In this document: one piece after another, positions 30,613-43,500 of the stretch
Layout of the letters: every line of letters starts with the position of its first letter
Position numbering within the stretch: position 1 is the first letter of the stretch
DNA from: Edolisoma coerulescens
Lineage: Eukaryota; Chordata; Aves; Passeriformes; Campephagidae
Reading direction: 5' to 3'
Length of the DNA: 64,000 bases
NCBI GenBank assembly: GCA_013397115.1
Contig: VWZW01004136.1
Span: forward strand, 1,235,913 to 1,299,912
Translations under genes and position numbers: made by a program
Notes under the pieces: model-generated
What the model was told of the DNA's origin: nothing
Databases searched by the model: none
What the model saw: only the letters and a program-made list of their open reading frames with translations

Positions 30613-33200
30613 CTGTGGAACAAAAAGACAATACAGTTCATAATAACTTCTTTCAAGTAGTTGCCATTTTGAAAAATACCTGCTTTTCTCCAGGACAGAA
30701 AACAAAGCAGGCCCAGAAAGCTGTACATTCTTTGCATTCATGTATTTTGAAGAAGAAAAATAAAATACTTATATGCACTGGCAGAAAGGTTTGATAAGAG
30801 ACACAAATACTATAATTTAAAAATACTGAATTATTAATGACAGTTTAAATTTTCAGGTTACATGTCAGCAATCCATTAACAGCCATGGCTGCTGCATTAC
30901 ACCTTAGAACTAGAGAAGTCTTTAAACAAAGTTCCTCATTGTTGCACTGGCAGATTTAGCTCAGCTCCTTGGCTATTCAAGAACTAAGACGTCATCCTTG
31001 CTCTCTCAGACTGTAGATATAACCATGACTAGCATGCTCTCCTTTGCTTTCCCTACTCTCACTTCCAAGGGACAGTCAAGAAATCTAGTTAAATGCCCTG
31101 GAGTACTCTCAAAGTTTTTCAAAATATTTGTTTCCTGAAGGACTTAACAAAAGACCTCTGCAAAGTCCTCTGGAACTTCTAAACAATTTAAAAATACTAA
31201 ATTACTACTGCATGCTTCCTATGGGTTAAGAATAAACTATAGCCAGTACAGAAATTCACAAAAAATAACTAAGAGACATGACTGAAAACCAGTCTTCCAG
31301 GACTGTCTGTGAAGAAAAAATGTATTTTCTTTATAGTTCACTTGTAGTATTGACATAGATGGTAAACTGTTTCCAAGAAAGAAAGGAAACATTTCCCAAT
31401 AGTATTCTCAGGTGTTTAATACCAGATTTTACAGCCCATGCTCAAAGTCTAAACATTCAACTGTGGCACTACATAATTTAAAAGGCCATTACATCTTATG
31501 AACAACTCACTCTTCCAGCTGCAAAAATGCTGATACAACAGTTGAATTTCCAGAAGTATTTAATAATGCTATTTTACATGCTGTCTGCTACAGGATTGCC
31601 TCGTGTGACACAGCAGACAGTAACAGAAAGAATGGACATATTTACTCAAGAATTTTTAAAGCATTTCAAACACAATGTAGGAGATACGTTCAATTTGTAC
31701 CATCTACCTGTGTATCTTAATTCATGCATGACAGCGTAAGATCATTTGGTTTTGTATGTGCTAACGAAATAAGTAACAGGAGCATCTGGAACAGGAGAAA
31801 AATACGCAATTCCGAACTTCCATGTACTTAACTCTGAACTTCAACAACTTTTTAAAAAGCTACTGAGTCAACAAATAATAAAACAGGTGACTGTGAAGTG
31901 CTGAAAGGTTTCCAAGTATGATGAAGGTTTGCATGGTGTCACAACTACTCAGAGCAGCAACCAGGAAAGTGATACATGCAAGGTATCATGTCTTTAAAGC
32001 AGATGAAGACTGTACCTCTCTAAAGCCTCATCAAAGTCTCACTTTAATGGGATCCTGGTAAGCATCATGTTTTGGTATCAGCACGCTGGGCGCGGTTATC
32101 CAATCTCTTGTGACGATTTTGACGTGGCCCACCTCTAATTAAGTTTTAAATACAGCGTGTGGGTGCTATTATATCAACAGATGCGGTAAACAGTGATTTA
32201 ATATGAACCAGTCTACGTGTTGTTGAAATCTTCGTCTGACTCATGGAGAGATGGAAAAAAAAGCCTGTTTCTAATTGGATGTTCTATTTCAAAGTTCAAA
32301 GTCCTAGTTTAGCTAGGATTGGAAAATTGTCTGGAGCTGCACTCTGCCATGAAAGAAAGCCAGTCTGAAATCTTTCCTCTTTTTCTTCTTAGAAAATAGC
32401 CAGAAATACATGTACAACATGTTGAAACATGGCTGAGATGCCTTCTCTTTGCATTAGCTCTCCAATTTAACAGTTCAAAAAGTATTCTAAGAGTCTCATC
32501 ATGTCATTTTTTGGAACTAGCTTTTAGATGAGAAAGAGAGATATCAGCATTTTAAAAAATTCCAAGTCCAGACTTGAGGTAGAAAGCTTCCATGGGCTCC
32601 GAGTTCCAATTCATACTCAATGCAATCGTGTTACCTTGTATCACATATTTTACCTTTCCACCATGAAAAATGTAAAGAAACAAAAAGTAAATATTTATAA
32701 AATAGACGCATAGGAAATTCTGGCAAATGAATGTTATTTGCAAACTTCTAATTGGATATAATTATGAAAAATTAACCACATACTCAGTTCCTTCATCTGA
32801 TGGAAAAATTCTGATTATTTTTTTTATCACAGATTCAACCCCTTTTCCCCATGAGTCTACACGGCTCTCATCTTTCCAGCACCTGAGCTGCTACCTTAGA
32901 ATCCTCTTCCATGTTTAGTCTAATATGACTTCAGGCCAACAATTAAATCCCTGAGTGCTAGTTAGCTACTGCATTCAAAGTCTACTGGACTCAGGAAGAG
33001 ACACTTTGGTGGTTTGCTCCTCCAAAGCCTTGGGCAAACTTCTGAACAGAGGCAAAAGTTGATTTAAAAGCTTTTAAATATAGAGCATTTAATTAATATG
33101 ATAAATAACTTTCTGTAATTTGAAAAACACAGTCCTTGTAAGTCCATCCTGCCAACAGTTTAAGACTAACTCCTGCATACCCCTTTCTGTTCCCATTCTT
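30613..33200. other. 5' flank or first intron of the Reeler gene
   Basis: The acceptor directly before the ATG of exon 1 shows that a 5' UTR exon lies to the right, but I cannot place it. No open frames of note are seen. A short CpG-containing patch at about 32060-32140 with two TGACG motifs is the only distinctive spot. Confidence 0.5.
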
Positions 33201-33329
33201 TATGAGTATTTTTCTCCTTCTCCTAGACACTCCTGATGAGCCACAGACTTCTTCTTTAGCCTTTGAGAATAAGTATCACCAGTTAGTGTGCACCCTGTTC
33301 ACCACATCCCCAACAACACACCTTATCGA

Positions 33330-33640
33330 CCAAGTGCTGATGTGTGGGCATCCTCCGGTCCCTCTGTGGTCAGTGTGGAGGAGCTGCAGCCGGGCAGTGC
33401 TGGTGCCCCAGGAAGATGAGACAGAGGAGGCGGAAGGCTCGGCCAATCCGTGCCGAGGCGGGAGCCAGCGCGGCCAATCCGGGCCAACTGTGCATCTGCC
33501 CTGGAAATTGGGACACCACAGGTGGGACTGTCCTGCCCAGAGCTGGCAGTGACAACACACTCCTCACAGGTGAGTCACGCCCCTCTGACCTTTATCGAGG
33601 CATCTGGCACAGGCAGGGCTTCTGAAGCCTGGTAGCCTAC
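33330..33640. promoter_or_regulatory. GC-rich patch with two CCAAT motifs
   Basis: An isolated GC- and CpG-rich stretch in AT-rich surroundings. ggccaatcc occurs twice, at about 33441 and 33472, some 30 bases apart. A plus-strand donor (cacag|gtgagt) follows at 33569-33570. It could be a small promoter or UTR exon, for example for the Reeler gene, or an unrecognised repeat. Overlapping open frames on both strands are likely due to base composition. Confidence 0.35.
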
Positions 33641-34070
33641 ACCAGTATGTCGACTAAAATCAAAGGAATTATGCTATACAAAAAACCCTTACTAATATTT
33701 CATAAACAATTCCTGTAAAATATTCTATATTAGTCTTGTTAGTCTGTTACCACAGAGTATTCTGCTGCTTTTTTTTTCACTTTTCTACTCCTTTCTTACA
33801 GTTGGACATGGAAAATTCTAATGATTGTCATACTTCCAAACATTTTCTCAGAGCAAAGAGTTAATGAGGCTGTTTCTTCTCATGCACCTTGTGGGAAGAA
33901 TCTGAAGTTATTGTGACTGACCTACACTCAAAACTAAACTGGTTTTTTTTACTCTTCAGAAGGATTTTCACAGCCTCTACTGGAGATTGGCAGAAGTCCA
34001 AAAGCTGAATGACATATGCAATAGAATATTTTCAGTTGGATAGGATCTACAATTATTTGTCTAGTTCATG

Positions 34071-34455
34071 CCTGTCCAAATGCCTCTAAAACACTGACAG
34101 GCCTGGGGCTTTGACCAGCTCCTTAGGAAACCTGTTCGAGAGCATGACCAACCTCTCAGTGAAGAAATGCTTCCTAATGTCCAGTCTGAACCTCCCCCAG
34201 CACAGCTTTGAACCATTCCAACGCATCCTGTACTGGACACCAGGGAGAAGAGATCAGCACCTCCCTCTCCACTTCCCCTTCTCAGGAAGTCGTAGTGGGC
34301 AATGAGGCCACCCCTCAGCCTCCTTTTCTCCAAACTAGACAAGCCCAAAATCCTTTGCTGCTCCTCACAGGACATTCCTTTCAGCCCTTTCACCAGCTTT
34401 GTTGCCCTCCTCTGGACACCTTCAAGGACCTTAACAATATGACAGACACACAAAG
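34071..34455 (-). mobile_element. CR1 LINE ORF2 C-terminal fragment, antisense
   Basis: The minus strand encodes VLEGVQRRATKLVKGLKG and LGLSSLEKRRLRGGLIAHY, the well-known end of the CR1 reverse-transcriptase ORF. The frame is lost part way, after which the homology continues in another frame. Both ends are truncated and no target-site duplication was identified. It is a dead copy. Confidence 0.92.
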
Positions 34456-37400
34456 TTCTGTGAATCTATGAGTCCGTGATACCAGGAAATCCGTTAACCA
34501 AAGACTGTTCATAAGAACCTTCTTCAACTCCTTAATGTTTGTGCATTTAAAATATATTTAAATTCAAAAGCCCACAGCATTTTAAGAACATTATCTATTT
34601 TTAAGATTCAGTGCATTTAACTAACTGTATTCTCTTTCAGTTAATTACCTTTAATTAATGAGTAGCATTTTATTTACATTGTTCCATTAGGAAATACTTT
34701 ATTTCCTATCTGCTGCCATCCATTGGGGAAGAGATCATAATCTTTCTTCTCTTACTATACCACCAAACTTACCATTAATACCAATGTTATAAATAGCAAT
34801 GAAAAATCATGCTGCACACCACAAATGCAATAGCATACCAGTAACACCATCAAATAAATTACACAGTAAGGGAATGACAACTGCTCGCACTAGAAACACA
34901 TAACCAAAGAGATGGGATCTCGCAAATGCACAATGCAAGACCTCCCTCACAACCAGCTAGGAGATACTGAGAGGTAACCAGAGGGATCAGAACTATTTCT
35001 CCAGGCTACTTAGAGCAGCAGTGAGTACTCCATGAATATTTGATTTGGCAGTCAGATAAATGTCAGGCAATGAATTGCTGTAATCTCGGTAATATGGTTA
35101 TAAAGAAGCATAGATAACACAAGCAATATGCTTTTGTTGGCTGTAGCACTAATAAAATACTACTCTGAATAAGCTGGTAAAGCCTCAGACCATTAGTTTA
35201 CAATGTGAGAGTTGTAAACCTGCGTCCCTCTTACACAACACACTGCTTGCGGTTTATTTCAAAGGAACAGTATTCCCACTGAATCAAACATAGGACACTG
35301 ATTCAGTATTAATTTACCTGTACTCCAGAATTGCCAGTTTAAAAAAAAAAGTCTTTTTCAGGTCTACATACTTGAAAGGACAATTTTGAGATCATAATTT
35401 CAATACCAATTGAACAAGTGGTAAACTCCCAACTCCAGTGAAACCATGATTACAAAGTTTGCTATGTACTGAAACTCCTGTGCAGATCAACACTACGCTG
35501 TGTGCACTTGGAATTCCCTGGTGCTTGGAATGCCTTCAATGCAAATTCCCGTGGGAATATTAGCCTTTTTTTTTAGATCTCTGATTGTATGTAACCCATA
35601 TGGAGTCAGCTGGCCTTTCTTTAAAATAATCGCATAAGATTTGTGCCACTGACAGTGGGCTAATTAGTTTTAGGAACAAGCGAGGGAACATGGCAGAGAG
35701 GCCAGAGTCCAGAACACTGAAAGGAAGGGGATACCTACTGGGCAGTGGGTGAAAATTTTAAAGGGCACATGATGGACATAGGGGAAGGCAGCTACTCAGC
35801 TAAGCAAAAGACTTTCTTCTTGAACAAAGGACTGAAAACCCTGGCAGAGTTTCCAGTACTACTTTGTTTCTACTAAAAGCTGTTCAAACCAAATCAGACT
35901 AAGACTTCCTTCTTCCTCACTGACATCAGGACCTCCAGCTGACTTCATGACCCTCAACAGCTTTCTGCTTGCTCTCTGCGACATCTGAGCCAAAGATTAT
36001 TTTTAATCTGTCAGTTTACATTGCAATTGGAAATGGTAGAAAGCCTAACAAAACTCCAGCTAATGCCAACATACATATATAAATAACATGATAAAATAGG
36101 TGGTGTTATTTTCATCAGGGTCTGGTATCCCTATCTAACTGCTTTGATGTTTCATGTAGGTGATAGATATACCACTGACCCTTGGACTGTGCAGGAGAAT
36201 TGACAAACTCTTTGCTCAGACACCTCACGTGTGCTAGACACAATGAATGCTGTAGCAGTAGCTGCTCCAAAATTATTTCAGAGAAAATGTACATAACAAG
36301 TGGTCTTACAGATATGAAGACCTGAGTTTATAACGATTTACATCTTTTGTTAAGTAGTCCAAACTGACTCAATGGAACAGTAAAAGTGAGTGGGAAGGGA
36401 GGGAAAGAAACTTCATTTCTTCCAAGCACTATTTTTCATAATTCTGAAAACACCCACAATTATTTCTGAACATCCTTGACTCCTCCTAAGTGCCAGGTGC
36501 CTTCCCAAGCTCTTCAGTCCTTTTCTTTGTTTTTTCCTTGCTTAAACAGGGAAGGCCAAGAATAATCCCTAGAAATGATAGAAATAAAATTTTCTCTCCT
36601 GACATCTATTTTGACAGTATGAGAAATTTCTGTGATATTCCACACTTCATCTCCAAATGAAAGCGGCTTTCTCAGTGTACAGTATTAGTGCTATAGGAGG
36701 ATGTTATCATTGCTGCAATTGTCCAGCATGCCTTCTGTGTATAACTCCAGAGTACTCGAGCGAAGTTGTTTTGAAAAACATTCTAGTCTAAATTTAGTGG
36801 TGAGGATTCTTAATAGCTACGTGAATTGTATCATAATGATTAAATGAAAAGGCAGATTTATTTAGTCTTCCTTCAGAAACAGCATGTCTTCTGCCTTATA
36901 CTGTCAATATTTACATCCTGGTTCCAAGGACTTGAAGTATTGCCACATTTTTTATTTATAAAGGGACATTTTGCTTCCTATGCTCAATAAACAGATTCTC
37001 TTCTTGAAAGTACACCAACATATCAAACAGTAATATTACATATTGCTCATAATAAGTCTAGATATAAATATGGTGTTACTCTTCAGAAAAAAAATATATT
37101 TTAAAAAAAACCTATTGTAAAACCAACTAAAATTTACATAGTATATTTTCCACTCCCAAGGAAATACGTTAAATGCCTTCTTGATAAACATTCAAGTCTC
37201 TGATAATTCAGCAAACCACGTATTTCTAGGAAAAAAAAAATATGAAAATTATCCTTTCCTACATATTAAAAATTTTCAACTCCTTGTTGTCTTTAATGTC
37301 TTGTCTTTGCTCATGTTAGCACTTTTCCTGTCTGATTTAAACCCTGCCAACATTAGTGTAAAAAATAAGTAACTCTATAAATAACAAAATGGTTCACACT

Positions 37401-38971
37401 CCGAAAGTCCTAAATAGATGTTGTCACCGGGAGCCTTACTTGAGAATTAGTGAGCAAAAAAAAGGTTTGACTTGACTTGACATAAGAGTAGAAAGGGAGT
37501 GATCAAATGGATTCCTTCTACCAAACCTTCTGTGTCGCAGTAGAGATGAAGGTGAACAAGACTGTGCAGAGCTGATGGATGTCATGCACTTACGTGCTGC
37601 TCAGGAGAAACACCTGACATGAACAGCACATACAAGAGCAATGACATATGAACATTGCATCACCTTATCTCAGGCATTGTGCAAGCTAACAAGCAGTATT
37701 GTCCCTGTGTGCTTTTAAGGCGAGTGCTTGGGTGTGGCTGCAAACCTATGCAATACTTCATCTAAGCCACAGTGACTACCATTTGCTAGTGATTTACCAG
37801 ACACTATATTCAGATTTAAGTAAACCTAAACATCTGTTAATGGAATGGAAGAAATGGTAGTAGAGGGATCCTGCTACCAAGAAATGCAGTCCACAAGAAA
37901 ACTGAAGCCTAAATATTAACAATCAAAATTCACTGTTCTCCTAGTCACAGAGAAGATAAATGGTGTCTCTTACATGCATCACCTACTGATATTATTGAAA
38001 AATTCTCTTTGATTGTCATTTGTATTTATAGATCCAGAATACTTCAAGTACAGTAGAAATATGTTTACAGGCTATTTCTGAGTCCTTGTGGCTTAGAGAA
38101 TTCCCCTGAATAGCGGGGTTAAGGCAGTGCACTATCCACTGGAGAGTGAGCAGCTGGGATGCAGACATGTAAATTCAGCTTTAGAGCTTCTGCCAATCCA
38201 ACAGTACTGGGTCAAAACCAGCACAGATACAGGATACAGAACTGGCTTGTATAAACTCACTTTGCTGATGTACTCTCAGTCTTTCAAAAATTTGGGCTGC
38301 TTAGGCTAACTGCATTTTGGCTAATTTGGGAGACACATCATTGCATATCTGTAGCAGATATCCATGAGACCTGCACCACTGTATGATCAAACAAGGCATG
38401 AATCTGTTATTAATAAACATAGGGCTGCAGCTCATAAGAGTTTCTTTCAATCTCGCAGGCGAAGAGGGAGGTGTCCTTACTAGTGGACTTTATTTTGGAA
38501 TTTAAAATCAACTTTAAACACTTGCTATTCACTCCTTCAAAACTGTGACTAAAGGAAGTGGATTATTTATCTTTGTGTCAATCTATACAGGTTATTCCTA
38601 GGTAAGAGAACGTGACTGTAGATTTGGGGAGTCCCAGCTTCATCATTTACAGAAGCCAAAAAGCTATCATACTAGAAAGAGGCATACGTTTTGTGGGAAG
38701 AGAGGTTGTCTAATTTTGCCTAACTACATGTGCACAACTAATCGAGAGCAGAAAGGAAGCAGAGGAAAGAGGGAAGGTATGATGGGCTCATGTGGTTTCC
38801 AATAATACCAGATTCCCAAGAAATAGCCAGGTAATAATATATTTTGCAGGACATGATCAACAAGGTATTTGATATTGTACAGGTTTCCAGCAACAAATAG
38901 TAACACTTCCACTGCACTTTTCCTGTTTGTGTCTGAACACGCCTTGCAAACAGTAATGAAGTAATCCCCAC
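34456..38971. other. Non-coding stretch
   Basis: No splice-framed open stretch, RNA gene or recognisable repeat is seen, apart from A/T-rich runs (for example near 37090). Confidence 0.6.
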
Positions 38972-39075
38972 AGCTCCCTGTGAGGCAGGGAAGTATTACT
39001 GTTTATACCTAATTCTGCAGATGAGGAAACCAAGTCACAGAGGGATTAAGTGACTCGGCCAAGGTCATATAGAAA
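38972..39075 (-). mobile_element. MIR/CORE-SINE-like relic, antisense
   Basis: The sequence with cagatgaggaaaccaag, cacagagggattaagtgact and ccaaggtcatata matches the reverse complement of the MIR core region. It is old and diverged. Confidence 0.75.
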
Positions 39076-39566
39076 GTCTGCTGCCACTCATGGTATGTGT
39101 CAGTCCTTGTCAGCACTCAGTGACACTCCCTGAAAAGTTCATCCAACCCCTTTCTCTGCGCAGGCCAGCATCTTTAAGATTTCATAAGTATCATCTTCCA
39201 CCCTAACCTTGACTGAAAGAAGAAACTTCATCAGCCCAGGCCAGAGTCAGGCTGAGCACGATCCCCATCTTTCTTACTTTATGATTAGGACTCCTGATTT
39301 TCTACAGGATTCTACTTTATTTTCACCTCAGCCAGAAATTCTTCCTAATGGACCCCTCTAATTTAAACCTAAGTAGGTGGGCAGGATAATATCCATACAA
39401 TAAATACATGCAGTAATTATTTTCAAAGATTCATACATATTTCTCTCAGGACACAAACCTTCCCATTTCTACTCCTGCACTTAAAATTCTCCACCATCCT
39501 TTCCTATAAAATATAAATCAGCTCAAAGTTTCATAAATTCATGCCATACTATGTATATATATTTAT

Positions 39567-39589
39567 ACACACACACACACACACACACA
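39567..39589. repeat. AC dinucleotide microsatellite
   Basis: About eleven AC units directly follow a short AT-rich stretch. Confidence 0.97.
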
Positions 39590-40339
39590 TACAGAGAGCA
39601 TAATACCTCCTGTATAGACAGTGTTACACTACATATGGGAATATCTAAGTGTAGATAGTAAAATTTAGCAAGAATAATCTAAAAAAATTAAAACACACAT
39701 CCTGAAGTATTTCACTTTTACAGTAACTTTCCAAACAAAATCTCTAATGTATTTTACGTGTAAGCACTTATGTGATGGATTTCACATCTTATTTCCTTGT
39801 GTTTGTGTATCAGCACAATTAGTGGACTTAATTTGGATTTCTTTAGTTGTGAGATACTTAAGTGAACCTCATGTGCAACCCATACAGTGAACACTGTTTT
39901 TTGCTCAGTTTAAACGGAAATACTGAGATTCAGCCACGGCAAATCAAAAAGCCCAATGATGCATCAGCATGTTTGAGGCATGAGACCGGATCAACCAGAA
40001 CCATTTCTTCTATGCTGCTCATACTAGGTTTCTGGTGCTGCATCAAACCACTGAGATCCTCCTTCCCGTCTCTCACCTTCTTCAAATTGAGATCTAGGAT
40101 TCTTGCATTCTAACATGTTTCTACTTAAAAGCAATCCTATGCCAATAATAGCAAAGTTCTTCCATTATGTTGCTAGAAAAGTAGCAGAGTTGCTTTTCAT
40201 ACTTTTCTTTTACTTATTCAATAATTGAGATTTTCAGATCATTCATTCATAGCACTGCTCTAAAATCAGGAGTGCCTTTTATTTGAGGACAAAAGGAGTA
40301 ATTTTGTAAATAAAAAAATAGGCATGAGAGCTGAAGGAG

Positions 40340-40500
40340 CTGCCATCTATTCCTTGCTCTGTCACAAATTTCCTGTATGACTCTGACAAGTCATTAATTT
40401 CTATATGCCTCATCTAGAAAATGAGATAATGACATTTAACTATTTCATTGGGAGGCTTAATGGTTGTGAAATTTGCTGAGCTTCTTGGATGGAAAGAAGC
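40340..40500 (+). mobile_element. MIR/CORE-SINE-like relic, sense
   Basis: The order ttgctctgtcaca, tgactctgacaagtcatta, tgcctcatctagaaaatgag and gataatgac, followed by a ggttgtgaaat-like segment, follows the MIR consensus in the forward direction with considerable divergence. Confidence 0.65.
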
Positions 40501-43500
40501 TGCTGTCAGAGTCAACAGTAATAGCATGATTATGTTTGGTGGGAAGGTTATAGGAGAGTCACTTTGTAACAATATCACAATTCTGCATTACACAGACAAG
40601 ATTGGCTAAAGAAGCGAGTCACTCACTGAGAAATTTGTGTTTTACTTCCCTTGTGGTATCTGTGCATGCTGTCTGGACCCCAAAATCAAGACGAATTTTT
40701 AATGCTCAGTAAGTCTGTGGAAAGAGATACCTTCTTTAGAAAATAAAATATCCTTTCTCTACTGTTAGAATCTAACTGCAAACATCAGCCTACAAAAGAT
40801 TTAGAAACATGCCTATGGGCTTTGAAATCTTCTCTGGATTAGTACAACCCACCATGTGACAGATCAGTCATAGACAGTAGCACAGATATTGATTCTTTGT
40901 TGATTTTCCTTCTGATATTCTAGAAAGCAAAGGCACTTGAACTAATGTATCTGGCATTCACATACTTTTACATGGGAATGCATCTGTGGATTCTGAACAC
41001 ATTTGTGAAAAACTATCTAATTCATTCAGTCAGTGGAAACCACAGCAGCTTAGGATCTCTAAAAAACCCCACATAACCTTCTTGGAATACCCTTGTAGGT
41101 GTCTGATGTTAGATACACATACACAGCAGTTTTAATTTCCCAAAGCTTCACCTTCTTCCAGTGTCCCATCATCTCTCTTTTTCTCATTTATATTTGCTGG
41201 AGTTTGGGATTTCTTAGGTTTACATTCTTTTAATTGAGAAGATGATGGGATGTCAAATATGCTTCCAAATTGCTTTTGGCCATGAAAAATGTGATGACTA
41301 TCTCTTACAACCTCAAACAACTCATGCTGACAAAATGATTGGTAACATATTTTTAGGCAACAACTTGAAACGAACGCTTCTGCTTCCACTGTAGCAATCC
41401 TCATTTCATTTGTGATAAGGGATTATACTGGTCACTTAAATTGTCTGTGATGTTTTAATATTGGTAAAACATCCATGACCATGTGTTGTTTCCCCCTTCA
41501 AAGTAAAACATCACCTGAAGGAAATATATCTGTTTATATACACTGTTTGTAAATAGCCAATACCCCACAACTGAAAAGTCTTGATTTCCACAGCCAGTAC
41601 TTGAGTACAGGAAATAATAAGCCATCTTTTTACTTGAAAAAGGAACTTAATCAAGCATTCCTTTTCACCAAATACATGCTACTAAATAGCAAGGAAGAAC
41701 AGCAGCGTTATATAATTGAGAACATAGTATGTAAGAGACAGAGAAAGCTATTCTTGTGCCATTGTCTACAGATGACATTCTCAAAGGTAAATATGGCTTT
41801 CACGGGATTATAGCTATGTATTACAATCATAGCAGAAATAAAGTCTTCCAATCATAGTGGCACTACAAACTGTAGCACTGGTCCATTCAAGTCACAGTGT
41901 TTTAGAAATCTAACTGATTTTTCTTTAGGAAACACCATCTGTCTGCAAGAGAGCCACAGTGCAGAAAAAAATATGAGCTCTTGGAATAATTGTGATGTTC
42001 ACATATTATTCGGTCAAACACAGGGCAACTAGCTAGACAAACAACATTTAAGATTTCAGCACGCCATTTTGCAATGTTGTACTGAAATGTCTCCACAGCA
42101 ACACGGCTGAATAAGGATCCTCTCACACCTGTCACCTTTCATGGTGTCATATCTTAAAGATCAGGACATTCCACAACATCACACTGGTGCCTATTGAACT
42201 ACTGTATCATTGGAAAGTGAATAATTCTGAGTAGGGCCAAAAGGTGTAATTCAAATAGATTTGTAGCTAGTTGCACTTTTCAGTTCTATCACCAAATGAG
42301 TTGATTCACATCAACACAAGCAAAACAAAAGACCAATTATGATATATACGAGCCCAGAACTCTTATAGTGAGTCAGCAGGTTAAAATATTCATTCTGCAA
42401 CTAGCACATTAGGAAACACACATCAGCTAATTAGTCAAAATCCCTAAAAGAAGAACAAATTACCATCCACTATAGCAAATTTCGAAAACTCAACCATAAA
42501 TGAGTTGAAATAGGAATGTGCAGCACAGTTTGACAGTGAATGTTTCTGCTTGGTAGTGCTAACTCTGTTAGTATCAGTACTTTAAATCAACGAAAAATTA
42601 TGAATTATTTTGTTTAGATTAGAAATTAGATACAGGAATACCTGAACAGACTGCTCCACTTCTCTTACTGTTTTCTGCCTGGTTCTGTGCTCAGTAAACC
42701 CTTTGCAAAAAGAATAATCTCAATATATATTTCTACTAAGGTGCTCAATTCAGACCCTTGCAAGACAAATGATAGAAGATATGCTACAGGAGACAGAATT
42801 AAGTCTCTGAAAACTCTCAGATTAACTTCACTCTAAATTTTAAAACAGGAAGTGTCACCTGTTCTGCAGACAGCTGAAAAATGGATGAACTGTAGCAAGA
42901 CCTATCCAACACCTAAAACCAATCATCCACTAAAGCTGAGACTTTTCTATCATGTGTTTATACTCTAGAATCTCTAGTTTTAAAATTACATCAGGGCATC
43001 TAAGTTCCAAATATTTGCTTTCAGCAAAAGGAATGCAGTAACGACTCTGTCTAAGATGATCTCGCTTACAGGTCTGGACAGGTCTACACTTGCTTACAAC
43101 AACACAGAGATTTATAGCTGAGAATGAGCCCTACTTTTAACTGAGAAGGCAGTGTCTGCCAGCAGGACCTAACACTCAGTGGAGAAAAATGTGAGCTTGG
43201 CATGACTAAGGCAGGCATTAGAAGATGTACAGCTGGGAGTGGATGAACCGGAATGGGCAAGGTCGAGAGTATTAAAATTTGGCCTATTTCTTCTAATGAA
43301 ATGCTCACAGAAGGATTGTACAGGCACAAGGTACCATACAGCTGGTATGTAAAAAACAGCAGAAGTAAACTACTCTTCAAAAAAAGTACTAGGAAGAAGG
43401 TATATGATAAGTTCATGCAAATTAGGAATTAAAAAAAATACAAGAAAATGGGGGGAGGCATTTAAAATGTCGAAGGAATAAGTTACAGTTTACTTATTTT

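Noticed and set aside
33202..33635. Several overlapping open frames in the GC-rich patch on both strands
   Set aside because: High GC lowers stop frequency; no frame shows a domain or conserved-looking sequence.
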